A stretch of 64,000 nucleotides of DNA from Coriaria nepalensis (GCA_027186245.1 CP114484.1:446501-510500), one strand, 5' to 3'; counted from the first letter of the stretch, positions 23,670-36,722 are shown. Notes: a model not told the origin generated them from the sequence alone. A program made the numbers and translations.

Positions 23670-23885
23670 ATGTCTTCGAGCTGGTACACGTCAGCTTTCC
23701 GGCTGTCGGAACTTGTTCTATCACCACTATCTTCGATTTCATGGTGGCGGGGACTTACCTTCAGTTGGTGGTCGGATTTTTCTTTAGTGGATGAAGTGGT
23801 ATGGACGATCATAATGGTATTGGAGTCTATAGCTTTGGTTGCCATGCTCTGCTTCTTCTTTATCTGTTGCGGTTGTTCCATCTGA
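23670..23885 (+). CDS. Small membrane protein, 71 residues
   Basis: The frame starts in a favourable context (AAAGATGTC) and encodes MSSSWYTSAFRLSELVLSPL, a Trp-rich stretch (SISWWRGLTFSWWSDF), then a strong membrane segment of about 23 residues (VVWTIIMVLESIALVAMLCF) ending in a short Cys-rich tail (FFFICCGCSI). A purine-rich leader sits just upstream. I do not recognise a named family. The composition and tidy single-exon layout look like a real plant small protein, but a chance frame cannot be excluded. Homologues with conserved Trp positions would settle it. Confidence 0.45.
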   Translation: MSSSWYTSAFRLSELVLSPLSSISWWRGLTFSWWSDFSLVDEVVWTIIMVLESIALVAMLCFFFICCGCSI

Positions 23886-24372
23886 TTCATTTGTTACGTA
23901 TAAAAGTATATTACCTGTGCTTACATTCAATCTGACAAATCTATCAGGATATATATAATACAACATCGGGTTTCATGTCTGTGTTTCTAAATAGGACAAA
24001 TTATGTTCCAGAATTTTCAGAACAGATATGTCATATCTTCTACGTAGAACTATAGATTCTTACTGCAAAATTAGTAAACCATTCAGAATAATATGAAACG
24101 TCATATATGTATAAGATTACATGAAGCCACCCAAGACTTGTATGGTAAACGTGGATAATTATCCAGCATGGTTTAAATGTCAAAAATCACACTTATAGAA
24201 AGAAAAACAATAATAATCGACGGACCGATACTGGTACGACCCGATGTTGTCTACCGGATAGGTCCAGTTTTTGGTTATCTACCAGATCTTCTCTCATCAT
24301 TTCCACAGCATCTGAACCAGCAACTGGTTGTAGAAAACTGCAAGGTTTCCAATCATATACAGGATTGATTCA

Positions 24373-25247
24373 TTAACCGGCTTGTTCGACACAGTTATAG
24401 CTAGATTGGTCGGACAATATGAGCAAAACATTAATACTGAAAAAGGAGATCACGAAACGGGATAGATAGAGACATACTTGGGAGATCCAGAGCCGGGTCC
24501 GTTTGTGATACTGGCAGATTGATTCAGGTAATACTGAACTGAAATCAAACTATCTTCCTCTGCTCTGGCCGAAGTGGGCGATTCTCGGACTATTGCAGAT
24601 GAACTTCTCGTACCCGACATTCGGGCAATTTTTGGAAATTAAAACACCATCAATTTGCTGAGAATTTAGAGAAAAAGAAGATACAACAAGATTCTGTTCA
24701 TACCTTGAAAAGCTATGACGAGAAAGAAGAGAACGGTGAACACTAAAGCAAACACGTTGGAGTTGGAAGAAGATGATGATGATGATGATGTCTTAGCAGC
24801 TCTTATCTTCTTCAAGGCTTTAACTCGTTCGATCCTTGCACGTTTAATCATGGCAAGTTCAGATATCTCCTTGATCAGCTTCATGTCAGCTGCATCCAGT
24901 GATGGACCTCTAGGAGGTTTAGGAGGTTTAGGAGACTTCTTATAGCTCGTCTTCTTCCGCTTCTCATCCGCAACACCTCTCTCATCCGGTGTCTTTTCCG
25001 AAATAGCATTTACATTAATATCGGTATTGAAATCGTTAAAACTTTTGTCATTGCCACATAAACTTATAATCCTCACTTCACCCTTGGCTGGCACATCAAC
25101 AAACCCATCATAAAGTTTAGAAATAAACAATTTTGCCGGTCTTTTCGTACTCAAAACAGGCGTTTTGTTTAAATCTTCTTCACTAACCATCCCCCCCTTT
25201 TCAATATCAATCTCGAAATCTAAATTCGTCGAACCCGTTTCGTCCAT
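24373..25247 (-). CDS. Plant-specific single-pass membrane protein, unknown function
   Basis: Exon 1 (about 24703-25247) encodes MDETGSTNLDFEIDIEKGGM, an acidic then basic region with PKPPKPPRGPSLDAADMKLI, a charged helix rich in Arg/Lys, a serine run and one membrane span (VFALVFTVLFFLVIAFQG). The layout matches an uncharacterised plant family whose tail ends GPGSGSPN...VEQ. Such a tail is present at 24478-24625 (SARAEEDSLISVQYYLNQ, NGPGSGSP), and a GTATGT donor then joins to 24373-24400 to add NYNCVEQAG and stop. I could not find an AG acceptor that brings exon 1 (donor CAAG/GTATGA) into the tail exon's frame: the one good acceptor (TTCTCAG near 24659) runs into TGA. Either the middle junction is unusual or the copy is damaged; if the intron is kept, the protein ends MNRILLYLLFL. 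Confidence 0.6.
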
Positions 25248-27359
25248 CGTGAATCGAACACCTCCAGTCCAGCGGAACAGTTTCTATTTCTCCTTGAAAC
25301 TCAAATGGCAAAAGTAAGAGTTTTTCATATAGCCCATCACATCAAACAGTTGTTTCTCATTAACATAATCTATCTAAAAATCAAGTATGAATATGGAATC
25401 ACGACAAATCATCTCCCCCCTACGCTCTTCCTCTCCCTCTCTCCAGCTTGGGATTTAATTCGTATTATAATCCTGCAATCGTTAGGAAACAACTATTTGA
25501 TTACAAGTTTAATTACAGAGTTAAAATGGCGAAAATTGACATCCCAAATGTAAGAAAAGAAGAAGGAAAAAAAAATTCAAGAAGTACGGGTTGGAATCAG
25601 AACGAATCTCGAAACGCAAGATTAAACACACCTTGAAGAGAAAGTGAAGAATATCCAGATGTAATGCGGAGAGAGCAAACAGCAAATGATGGCATTGCCG
25701 TTTTAGAGAGAGAAGGAGCAGAGAGAGAGAGGGGAGAGAAACAGAAACAGGGAGCAACGCAATAGCAAGAGTTGAGAAGTTAAGAGCCGGGAAGAACTGA
25801 AATTTCAATATTTATTTACAAATAAATAAAATAAAAAATAAAAAATAAAAAATAATTTATGATCCCTCATATTTCGCCGTCCTCTGCTTATATTTAAATT
25901 ATCATTAATTACTATTTCTACCACTCTGTTGACGTGGGGGAAGCTTCACAGCCTACCACCGACGCTTGGAATTTCTTTTTCCTTTTTTTTTTTTTCTTTT
26001 TTTTTTAATTTTAAAATAAAATAAAATAAAATAATCATATGACTTACTAAATAAAATAAAATAAATAAAATAAAATAAAATAAACATTTTTGTGGTTTGA
26101 GAATTGTGGAAGTCTCACAGATAAGTCAGATTCTGTTTAGATAAGGACATATTGTGAGATGGGAATCTTGAGAATGAGAAATAGTCTACTTCCCTACTTC
26201 CTGTTCAGCTGGATCTCAATGTGGGAATATACCATCTACATTATTTATTTGTTTGGATTTAAATTTCATTATAATTATATTTATAATTTAAATTTAAATT
26301 TCATTTATTTATATAAATTTAAATATATGATAATATAATTAAATATAAAAATGATATTTTTATTTCCATATTTAATTATCATTTTTTTTTTAATTATTCC
26401 ATCAAATAATAAGGCCTACTACTACTACTACTAATCACACTACTAAGTCTCATATTGGTTGTATGGATTAAATGTAGGAGATAATAACTTTAAAGACAGA
26501 GCCATTTTATCAGTTCATGTAACCCAAAATCTGCATAGTTGGTTGGTAGGCCCAACAACCCATGAACTATTCTCGACCGTGAACAAAATAATGAAGATTT
26601 TAGTGGAGGTGGTGGGGCTGTCCGAAATTCAATGTGAGAGGCATTGCATTAAAAGAAAATGTCCCCATTCTAAGGATTCTCTCTTAAATTATGGAAGCAT
26701 TTTTTGGTTCTGTATAGCTGCTACGTTATATACTAGCTCCATATATACCTTGAAATCTCGTTTTACCAATCTAACCAAATATACCATGCATAATAGGATT
26801 CTTTTCAAAAACATAACTTTTGAAAAAATAAAAAATACGGTAATTGTAAGTTTGTGCAAGGCCCAAACCAATTATTTTGGGTTGGGCTTTCGCGATTGTG
26901 GGCTTGCTCTTTACAACAAGTATTATTACCAAAGCAAAGTAATATAATAGGTAGTTGAGCTAGTAATTGTCGTACTTCGAAGTACTGTAAATCATATCTT
27001 ATAATGATTTTACGCAACAGCATTAATTCAGCTTCATGGTTAATCACTTACTAATCTATCATCTCATTTCATCATCATCTGATCAAACCATGTATACTTT
27101 TCTCAGCAGTAACAAAATCTTATTGAGAAACCATTGACATCAAACTGTAAGTATTTGAATATGTATATCGCTCAAACAGGAAGATAAAGTAAACGAAGAA
27201 GGTTAATGCATGCTGGTTATAATAGAGAGATGATATCATAAACGTAAACATGCCTTCGTTTTCCTTAATCCTTAATTAGGGTACCTACTTCTATAAGATT
27301 AATGAAAATATTACGTACGTACGTACATACCATGGTATATAGCAGCAATTGCAAATCAA
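25248..27359. other. Spacer with simple repeats
   Basis: Holds the leader of the gene on its left, a CT-rich tract on the minus strand (about 25710-25740), then poly-T (25978-26007) and AAAAT/AAATA arrays (26018-26082). A 162-codon frame at 26459-26947 has no family features and biased AT-rich composition; I do not treat it as a gene. The end at about 27315-27330 is a TACG repeat. Confidence 0.35.
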
Positions 27360-28812
27360 TCAAATAAATGAATCATATAGTTCCTCTTTAGGGTTCTCAC
27401 GCATCTGCATCTGAACATTAATCATGTCCTCTAGAAGTCCTCCATCACCGAGCAAAGGATTAGCGGAAGGCGACGTGGCGATACGCCTCTCTTGAACATC
27501 TGAATTGGGGAATGAAGGGTTACTAGTAATCGTAGGGCTTATGATATTACTGGACAGATTAGAAGCTGGTACTAATTGACATTGTGAGCTATACAGATAG
27601 AAATGTGGTTGGTGTTGTTTTTGCTGTTGATCGGCAGGGAACTGTGGAAGCTGCCGGAGAAATGGAAGTAGTTGTGAATTAGGGTAAACATCATTAGCTC
27701 TTCCAAAGCTAGCAAGGTGTGGCCCTGCAGGCCCGTTATTGGCTCCGGGGCCGATGGAACCGACACGAGACATTAAGGGGCTGTGATGGGTGTGCTGGCC
27801 TTCGTAGGTTGTAATGACGACGGAAGGGTCACCTGATGATCGTTCTACTCGCTTCTTCACTCCGCAACCTGATGTAGTGCAACGATAATAGCTCCTACGT
27901 ACACAATTACTTTACTAACTTATATGTATAAATGAATCATCGCCATGCAATTATATCAGTTAACTATACATAGGATTTATATAATATGCACGGTTTTGCT
28001 CAGAAAGCAGGGGACCTGCAGAGAACATATACTTGTATATACAAGAAATTCTGAGCAGAAAGGGATTGTGAATAAGATAGCTAGATATAGAAGGTATAAA
28101 CCTGGGAAAGGGGCTGTTTTTGACAGCTTTCTGTCCGTATTTGCGCCATTTGTAGCCATCATCCAGATGATCAGACTCGCTCTTTGTCATGAACGCAAAT
28201 CTCGCCTCTCTCTTTCTCTTCTCCTTCTTCATGATTTTCAGCTTCAACCTATTCAATACAACCAGCCCATGACATGTAGCACTAGACGATTAAATATACA
28301 CCTTAATTTCATGACCCTAAATCACTAATCATGTTACTTTAACAATCCATTTCATGATTTTTATCAAACTAACTGCGACCATACCATCTGATATCCTATA
28401 GATACAATTGAAACCATGCTTACTCTAACTTTTTAGTCTTTTCTTGGTCCTGCTGCTGGTCCGCCTCTTCACCTCCCTTAGTGATCTGTTCATCATTTCC
28501 CACCTCGTTGGACGACGACGAAAGCGAACAAGAGTTCGGTGTCACCGGGGTATTCAACGCCTCAGATGATGACTCCGGAAGAGGTTGTTGTCGCCCGGCC
28601 GAGAACACGTCGAATAAACCCAGGTTGTAATTGTCTTCGTCTTGCAGGCCCAACAAGCTGTACTGGTCTAAATCACTCTGATCACATGACATGTCGAATA
28701 TTTCCGACAAACCAATACTAGCAGTCGGTATCTCAATATCGGTCGCAGAGTTTCCCACTGAACGATACCTATCACTCCCACTCTTTACCACTTGATCTTT
28801 CTTCTCATCCAT
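27360..28812 (-). CDS. WRKY transcription factor, group IIc
   Basis: Three exons (28424-28812, 28102-28248, 27360-27894) give 356 residues. The WRKY domain spans the exon 2/3 junction: [20 protein letters not shown] then [19 protein letters not shown], with the zinc ligands C-x4-C and H-x1-H (EGQHTH). The PR/intron position inside the domain is the classic one for groups II and III. A basic stretch before the domain ([12 protein letters not shown]) looks like a nuclear signal. The N-terminal exon is acidic and serine-rich ([20 protein letters not shown]). Group IIc members near WRKY23, 48 and 57 are the best fit. It would bind W-box (TTGAC) DNA in stress or developmental promoters. The C-terminal His/Gln-rich tail is species-specific. 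Confidence 0.94.
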
Positions 28813-29694
28813 GTACTAATGATCGATCAGGAGCACATATTCTTACTTATTTTGAGCATGTTCTACGAGCAGTTAGTTTTATTACAAAATTGAGAAAAAG
28901 AAGAGAGAGAAAAACGGTGATACTGTGCTATTATCTTCCCTTTTATTTCTTTAATAAAAAAAAATGTTATGATATGAATATAAATGGGGTTTGGAGAACA
29001 GCTTGGCTTACGGAGTATTCCCACCTTGGGAGATGACTGGCAGTTGCCGGTTAACAGCGTCGACGTACAGGACGGTGCGAGCATTAAATGCTGGGTAGAG
29101 AGCGTAGTGACGAGGAAGGATCGCCACTGCTCGGTGGTCAATTGCATTAACTACTACGTACGCGGATAGTTAAACTTGACCGGTTTAACCCGTTTTAGTG
29201 TGAATAGGATTTCCCAAATGGGCGACTTTCACTTAAACGCGGAGTGAATATTCTAGACTCGCCTGCATGTGATTACTACTCTTCACATATATATATATAT
29301 ATTATTTTTCTATATATAACTCTTAACTCGTGATCTACTAGATCTCAAATGAAAGTACTAATACCAAGCTATCAAAATTGTTTCCCCTTAAAGCATGCAT
29401 GTACGTTTTCATTCACCGGGTAACAAATAATATTTTGCCCCAGATTCTTAAATTCTATCGATATTTCATATATCATATTATGAGTATACCCGTACAAGAC
29501 ACTTTCACTAAAGACTAGGTAGTCTGACACGGTTTGAGGCAAGACTTTCAGTACATATGTATGAATGTGACATTGATATGCTTGTCTTCTCGTTCTTTGT
29601 TATGTATGTTCTTTCCTCCCAATTCCTCAAGGTTTTACATGTTTGTCTTTACCATTGAATCATGGCCGTTAATTTAATCCAACCTCACGTCAAA

Positions 29695-29932
29695 GGCAGA
29701 AGGGAAGAGAGAGTATCGTATATGATTTTTATACGGAACCGAATATGAGCCATATTTTTCCCTATTACTCTCTCTTTCTCAATTTTTCCAACCAGATTCT
29801 TCTCACATTTTCTATTCGTTAAATGTTTTCTACTTCTCCACTTCTTCTCTCTTCTCATTTCTTTCTCACATTTCAGCTTTGCGAACCACTTGCTCGATTC
29901 AAAGATAGAAGGAGATTCTAGATATGCTTCTT

Positions 29933-29971
<39 letters not shown>

Positions 29972-30062
29972 AGGGATTTTTTTTTCTTTCTCATTTGACG
30001 CTAAACGTTGAAGGGGAGGGAGAATAGCGTATACAGCTTTTATACAAAGCCAAATACGACCT
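29695..30062. repeat. Imperfect direct repeat flanking a CT tract
   Basis: A segment of about 50 bases around 29700-29750 (AGAAGGGAAGAGAGAGTATC, then GATTTTTATACGGAACC) recurs around 30012-30062 (GAAGGGGAGGGAGAATAGCG, then GCTTTTATACAAAGCC) at roughly three-quarters identity. The 300 bases between hold pyrimidine-rich DNA. It may be an old duplication or terminal repeats of a decayed element. Confidence 0.45.
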
Positions 30063-30315
30063 TCATAGAATGTTGTAATTATATATATAATTATTTAAGG
30101 TTTCCATTAATTATTGATTAATTATTTTTTTATTTTTTATTTATAATTTTATAATCCATCACAATGATCAACGAATGAGTAATATCCTTACTCAGAGATT
30201 AGACAATATAAAACTATTGATGCCTATATTACATATTATTCTCAATTTAGACAATACGAGGGTTCTTAATTTAAACATCATGGGAATCAAGATGATGCAT
30301 AAAATGTCTTATGAA

Positions 30316-30403
30316 TTTTGAATTTCATGTAGTAAGTATATGATGTTGATATAACGTTGTTTTGAGTTGGTATTGTTATTTTGAATTTCATGTAGTAAGT
30401 ATA
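30316..30403. repeat. 25-bp direct repeat, 63-bp spacing
   Basis: TTTTGAATTTCATGTAGTAA plus the next five bases GTATA occurs at 30316-30340 and again, identically, at 30379-30403. Confidence 0.85.
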
Positions 30404-32817
30404 AGATGTTGTGTTGTTATTTTTATGTACTAAAGTTATTGTAAGAAATTAGAATAAATATATACAATCAAATACAATCATCTCTTAAGAAAAATGGAAA
30501 TTTAGTAGAGTTGTATATATATATATAAGCATATCAAGATGGAAATTTTCTTAATACATCAAAAACAATATTACATAACAAAAAAAGTGCACATCTTTTT
30601 CTTTGAAATTATGTATCTAATAAATTAGAGGTCAAAATTGTGTTCTTTGATTTCACCGGAGCTGCTCGTATGACTGGCCACCTGGTCTTGGATGCTTTCA
30701 TACAATTCACTTATTGAATATTATCATCTAATATCATAATCATACAATATTAGAGATTCACATAATCAGGATTTAGGGCTAAGGTTTTCGGAAATCGGGT
30801 ATTAGGGTTATTTTATTTTCGAAATCGAAGAAGAATCAGGATTTAGGGCTACTGATTTTCGAAATTGAAAACGGAATAGGGAAACCGAAATCAAACAAAC
30901 AGAAAGTTAGTGTACAAATTCGGAGCAAACTGAAGCAAACCTGGATTTATACCCTCGCACACTGAAACAAACTGGTGCTCGTCTCTTCAAATTGTAAACG
31001 ATTTTCAGGAGAAAAAAAATAATAGGATATTAATGTTTTCGATTTAGAATTGGAAAATGGATAAAGAAAGAAAAATGGAGAAGGGAAAATGGCGGTTGCA
31101 TGGACACCGGTCTATTCGAAAAATGGAGAAGGAGAAGAAAATGTCGATTTGGTATGATTTCGTTTGAAAAATTAAGAATGAGAAAGAAAAAGAGGAGAGA
31201 TAATAGGAAAAACAATAATGAGCAGCTTTGATAGACCGATGTTGTCTTTGTTTCAAGATTGATTATATGTCTTTTAAGTATTGTATAAACGAGAGTTGAC
31301 CTAAGTTATAAGCTACCTAATCTATCTAATAATATCAAGATATCGCTGTTGACCACGTCGGCCTTGACTCCTTGTTTCCAAGTGATTGGAGATCGTCTTG
31401 CAATGCTATTTGTAATACTGCTACGGCATACGTACCACCTCGATATTGAACTCATAAGACTATTAACACGTACGTATCTATAACCCTTCAAACACTCGTT
31501 CAGACATCTCATAATGTAATATAATTTAAGATATTCTAGAATTTCCAAGTTAGACTATTATGTAATGTATGATGAGACAACTTGAAGGTAATATAATATG
31601 TCCAGTTCAGATGATCATAGACGTATGTCCTTTGAATACAGGGTTGAAGTAACATCCAGGTTTAAGGGATGGGTTGAATCCTAACCCTAGCTGTAATAAC
31701 ATTGTTTTGTTGAAGTGGAGTTTTGGATGAATCAAACCAAGCGATGATTGCGGTATTTGTAAGTCACGACTCCTAATAATTTTTGACAGATTCTTTACGT
31801 ATATTAAATTTCTGGACCCCCACCTGGCATATTTAAATATTAAATATTTTTATTTATTTTATGTAACGAGACAACTTTATGGGTCTTTCTTTGGCGTGAC
31901 ATGATAAAGTCAAAGTCAACATTATTTTATGTAATAACTTAAAATAACACTACGCTTTTACTACGGACGTACACCATCTTTTCTTTTCAAATAATGAAGA
32001 GGAACATGAAACGCGTTTTGACACAAGAAGACGAAAATTGTGTTTCCAAGTGATAAGCACTAGGCAGTGACGACAAATCAGCCTAGGTTTGAGTGAACGT
32101 ATCTACCCATAAATTGAAATCTATTTATTCGGAACGTATCCGATTCATAAGATCTGGACCGTAAAATCAGTAAGAATTTGATTGAAGACCTAATTCGTCA
32201 TCTTCGTCAATAGGTTTTTGGAAGCTACAATGCACCCAAAAATATACGTTCAGTATCACAACAACTATCTTCTGTACATGATTTTCTTTTTATGGCATTG
32301 ATTTCCTTCCCACTTAATCCATGTGGGTTTGGAATTGTAAAGTATATTAATATCCAAATATAATATAAAATGGATTTTCTGGTTGACCAATTTGAAATTT
32401 GAAATCATGTATAAAATATATTTCACTTGCAGATACTTTTAATCATATATCAAAAAGGCAGAAGCAGTGGTTACTTTCAAAATCATAAGTTAACTAATAT
32501 ATTTCAACATCATTTCAAAGTATACACTAATATTAGAAACAATCCAGCTGCTTGTCTTTAACATTTAGTACCGACAATTGTTTCAAAACGGCCAAGTCAT
32601 TCCAATGGTCAAATTCCATACCCCAATATTAAAAACTGACAATTCGCCTGGGAAGGATCCGGAGCTAGAAGTTCAGGGATGAACGGATAGAACCCATTGG
32701 AATATAGTTTAAATTTCCGTGAGAAAAATAAGAATTCACTCACCTACTCTAAAGATAACAGCACACTTCTTTGACCAGATTGTCAACTAGGAAAATACAT
32801 GGCTACTGCAATTGATC

Positions 32818-34983
32818 TCACGACTCTATAGGAGAAGCAGTAGCTTGTCTAAGTCTGCGCTGATGAACATCCCAGTTGTATACTCGAGCAATGGTGACCT
32901 GCTCATTTGTTGTTAGAGAAATCAAAAAGAAATAATGAGCTTTATGCCTGCAGTGATATCTAAGTTGCTTCTAATTAACTATAAGCAAAGATACAGCACG
33001 ACAGAACCAAGCTTGATGCAAATGCTGGTTCGAGAAAGAAAGATGAGTGCACCTGGGTTATAGTAACTTGATCCCTTAAAAACTGTAGATCTGCGATTAG
33101 AACTTCTAAGCTGGCTTTGGCATTATCCAAATTCTTTTGTAGAAGTGTTGTTGCCTGCATCACAGAATTTAACAATATAACTAAGGGGGGAAGAGGGGAA
33201 GAAGGAGAGCTCCTAACTACAGTATAAGTAATAACCTCTTCACATGAATACTCTAACATGACATTTGCTCCCAGCCATAAACACACTGAGTCAGTATCAT
33301 CAATTCGAGCCCTTGAATATATTCCCTCTGAGACTTCAAAATCAGCTACGAGTCCCTGTATTCAAAACAGATCGAGAAACTCAATAATGACCCACACATT
33401 ATATATGCATGATTTCTCCTTATAGTGGCTGCTTTAGGAATGTGACAACAGACCCAAACCAGTGTGTGATTCCTGTAAGAAGTTCCTGTATATCTATGCA
33501 TGACATCCGAGACTGATGTTATATACATTAGTTTATTCCATGTTTTAATGCCAAAAAGCAAAAGATTCCAAACTTGAAAAATGGGATGATATGAAAATCA
33601 GGTACAATTTTGTTATTCAATCTAACAACTCAGTTTGTTAATGTCCAAAGACAAACCTCACCGGTACCCTTCTTAGCTTGCAAAGAGGCAACTATATCTA
33701 AGCACTTTCCTATATCTGGAACCTTTGCCTGAGAACAACAACAAACAAAATGCATTCAGTAATATGGGAATAGAGAGCATGAATGTGGATCACTAATATA
33801 ATCAAATAAGTATAATCAGATACATGCTCATGTTATAAGTATGAAGCCAGGCAGTATGATCATTATCTAATCTTCTTTTAAGGGAGGCAAAACCACAAAA
33901 TGTGTTTGAGCCATAATAATAAGTAAAGATATCAAAATAGAAAAGGTATCCATATAAGTTAGGTTCTCTAGCAACATAATTCCAAATGAGAATTACGCCG
34001 GATTAACATGCCTCTAACCATAAGTTTTGTATAGAAGTTGTGAACAATACTTGATAAACAGATTATTAACTCCCCCCCCCCCCCCCCACCCCCCACCCAC
34101 CCAACCCCCCTCTTTGATCCCCAACCCTCTGAACCACGTTACAGAGGAAGAAAGAGTTCATGCACAAATGCACAGCGTTGGAATTATTTCCTCGTCTTAT
34201 ATTTTATGGGTCACAACTAGTTATTACGTGCTACGCTCCTTCATTCTAAATCATTTGCGAGCCGCAATTAGACACTCAATAAGATATTTATATCACAAGT
34301 TATACTCCTAAATGGGATAAAAAGAACTTGAGAAAAGGAAGAAAAAAGAAACATAATATAAAGAAGAATAAGTAATAAGCAAACCTGCAAGTCCCTTTGT
34401 TGGGCAAGGAGTTTCATCTCGACCAACTTGTATTGCTGAAGACTGGTCATTGAAAGAATTTAAAGTATTAAAAACTAGAACAAATCGAATTGACTCGCCA
34501 AAACACAGAGAAGACATAAAAAGATAAGTATGTGGCATATCTACGATTGCACAACCAATTAGGAGCTGAAAGAAGGTACACAAGACGAGGTATAAATTTG
34601 ACACACCAATCAAATCAAACACAGGTGTAAACATACATACATCTCATAAATGAATGATCTGATACTACAAGAGAGTTGAATAAACCTCAAATCTTAGATT
34701 TTTAGCTCAGCAATGCAACAAGCAAGCAAATTAGCATTGTAAGATTCAGAAGAATTGAAGAATCCATTAAAATGGAGATGCATAATCTATCAAAAAAGTG
34801 AACGGGTGAAGTTCAGAGAGAGAAAGAGGGGGAGGAGAGAGAGAACCGTTCTTGGAGAAATCCGAGGGCAGAGTTGACGTCGAGGCCCGACTCGGTGAGA
34901 TATTTGTGGACATCTTCGACGAATTGAGCAGCTGGTATTCCTCTTCGTTCGGTTACATCGGAAGCGGATGATGATGAAACCAT
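32818..34983 (-). CDS. PFD3: Prefoldin subunit 3
   Basis: Prefoldin is a six-subunit cytosolic chaperone that hands actin and tubulin to the CCT chaperonin; subunit 3 (VBP1) is an alpha-type subunit. Six exons (34847-34983, 34385-34442, 33657-33728, 33236-33355, 33053-33154, 32818-32898) join in frame to 189 residues, near the usual 190-200. Seen in order: [35 protein letters not shown] (first coiled coil), [40 protein letters not shown] (hairpin region), [40 protein letters not shown] (second coiled coil) and the end [11 protein letters not shown]. All introns are GT-AG. Upstream, TGGGCT and TGGGCC (minus strand, near 35095 and 35140) are site II type elements common in housekeeping plant promoters. 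Confidence 0.95.
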
Positions 34984-36080
34984 CCTTCCTGGTTCTTACT
35001 CACAGCAGGAGACTGGTACTCAAAGAGGGGAGGAAGGGAATAATGAAAACTCCAGTCAAGAGTCAATATAGAGAATAGACCAGAATGTTTCAAAAGCCCA
35101 GTCCATCTAACCAATATGGATCACTTATTATTTTTATAGGCCCAAAAAGATTTTAAAACTCACACCATAATCACTAATCAAGAGCTAACACCAATTAAGG
35201 GCCCATTTGAAAATGCTAAAAAGAATATATTCATAACTAATAAGTAATTTATAAATAAAAATATATTTAAAAAAAAAATTAAAATAAGCAGTTTTAACCG
35301 TTTATAATCACTCTCGAATAAGAAATGAAGATGCCTTATTCGTTTATAAGCAGCTTTAATCGGTGTTTATTCTCCTCCACTAGCTTAATTAGGTGGAGAA
35401 TGGAGATGCCTCGATCCTTTTTGACATTAATTTAACTACTAATCAATGGTCCCATTTGTCTAGGTGTAGAGGATAACTATTTAGTGATTTTCACTTCATT
35501 TATGAGTCCAGAATAAGATCCATACTCGTCCTATTAGGCTTTAGGTGTTTTCCATGAAGATGTTATGTGAGAGGTGGGGTAGGGTTTTAGATTAGGTTAA
35601 CTTATAATATAACCATGTATTGGACACTAGTGAGAGAAAAGAGGTGGGCCGGGGTTTTCTATAGCGCACCGTCCACATGGGTTGCCTGCCGGCTGCCCCC
35701 GCCATAAGTAAACTATGAACCATGAATGAGAATGCAATCAGTGGCAGGCTGGCAGCCATGCCCTCTTCTGTATGGTCCATCCGACCTGACATATTATCAA
35801 ACTGATAGGCCGGGAAGAAACCAAACTGCCACCCGTGTGATCATGATCAAAATAGGTATACAGACATCCTACGAATCAATCTACTTATAGATTAAAACAA
35901 AACGAGTTGAGAATAAGTACAAATTTTTATGAAGATTAGTGTGTTCTGACTGCTTGTAAGAGTGCAATAGAAACGATTAACAACCAATAATATATAACAT
36001 AAAATACATGCAAGGCGGCGGGAAAAATTAAAAAAAAATAAAAAAGGAAATGAAAATACACGTGTGAAAGAGTGGAATGA
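34984..36080. other. Spacer: prefoldin promoter to bHLH 3' side
   Basis: The first 170 bases are the likely prefoldin promoter. The rest is AT-rich with no recognisable gene. A short GC-richer patch at 35640-35770 has a small open frame without family resemblance. Confidence 0.35.
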
Positions 36081-36722
36081 TCAGGTCGACGGAGCGGAAA
36101 TGGATGCGGCGGTGGAGAGGAGGTTAGCGAGAGCATTCATGGCTCGAACCTGCATCTCAAGAGCGGCGATATAATCAGTAGCTTCTTCAAGGACCACCGG
36201 CAACGGTTTCGCCCAGCAACCGGGTACCAAGCGACTTAGAACTCGTACTTTCCTCTGTACAGCGGGAAGACACTTTCCTTTCAAACGCAATACGCTCACG
36301 CTCGGTTTATTCTTCGATCGGGTATTGGCCACGGCGGACACTCTCTCCTGCCTTCTGTTCTTCTTTCTAAACTTGAGTTTGAGACGATTGGTCAAGATCG
36401 CGCGGCTCCATCTTGTCCGTCCCTTAGCGGCCACCGCCAGGAGCCTGTCCGCGGTCTCCCGCACGACTCTGCTGCGACATCTAACTTCGTGATTGGAAGC
36501 GGAAGGGGACGGGATGATCCGTACTTTTTTTAGGGCTTGAGCCAGTTTCGATGAGTAGATTTGCTCTTGCGATTCGGATTTCCATCGTAGGTGAGTCCGA
36601 TCATCACCAACACCACCACCAACATCTTTGACTCCCTGTGTTCTCTTATTCTTTCTCCTTCCGGAAGGGTCCCATGATCGATTAGAGTTCGAAACCGAAT
36701 TCGATATCAGAGACGTTGCCAT
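36081..36722 (-). CDS. Atypical bHLH protein, AIF/bHLH147-150 type
   Basis: Single exon, 213 residues from the Met that begins MATSLISNSVSNSNRSW; an in-frame Met 15 codons upstream (36767) is possible, but relatives start at this point. The key block is RETADRLLAVAAKGRTRWSR followed by AILTNRLKLKFRKK, typical of the IBH1/AIF group, and the helix-loop-helix region with VRVLSRLVPGCWAKPLPVVL and EEATDYIAALEMQVRAMNAL. These proteins lack the canonical DNA-binding glutamate in the basic region and act as nuclear repressors by dimerising with growth-promoting bHLH proteins in brassinosteroid and cell-elongation control. The closest Arabidopsis relatives seem to be bHLH147-150. There is a GA microsatellite just upstream (36841-36857). 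Confidence 0.88.
   Translation of the reverse strand: MATSLISNSVSNSNRSWDPSGRRKNKRTQGVKDVGGGVGDDRTHLRWKSESQEQIYSSKLAQALKKVRIIPSPSASNHEVRCRSRVVRETADRLLAVAAKGRTRWSRAILTNRLKLKFRKKNRRQERVSAVANTRSKNKPSVSVLRLKGKCLPAVQRKVRVLSRLVPGCWAKPLPVVLEEATDYIAALEMQVRAMNALANLLSTAASISAPST

Larger units (their letters stand above)
28813..32817. other. Spacer of about 4 kb between WRKY and prefoldin genes
   Basis: AT-rich DNA with no supported protein gene. It contains a TA repeat (29289-29302), CT repeat (29936-29966), related segments near 29695-29750 and 30010-30062, a 25-bp direct repeat, and around 30780-31260 a stretch of repeated phrases such as AGGATTTAGGGCTA and TTTTCGAAAT that looks like old repeat DNA. 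The sequence near 29176 contains TTGACC, a W-box core, upstream of the WRKY gene; one site alone is weak evidence of autoregulation. Confidence 0.35.

Noticed and set aside
26459..26947. 162-codon plus-strand frame
   Set aside because: No family features, AT-driven composition (Ile, Asn, Tyr, Lys), no good start context and no neighbouring exons.
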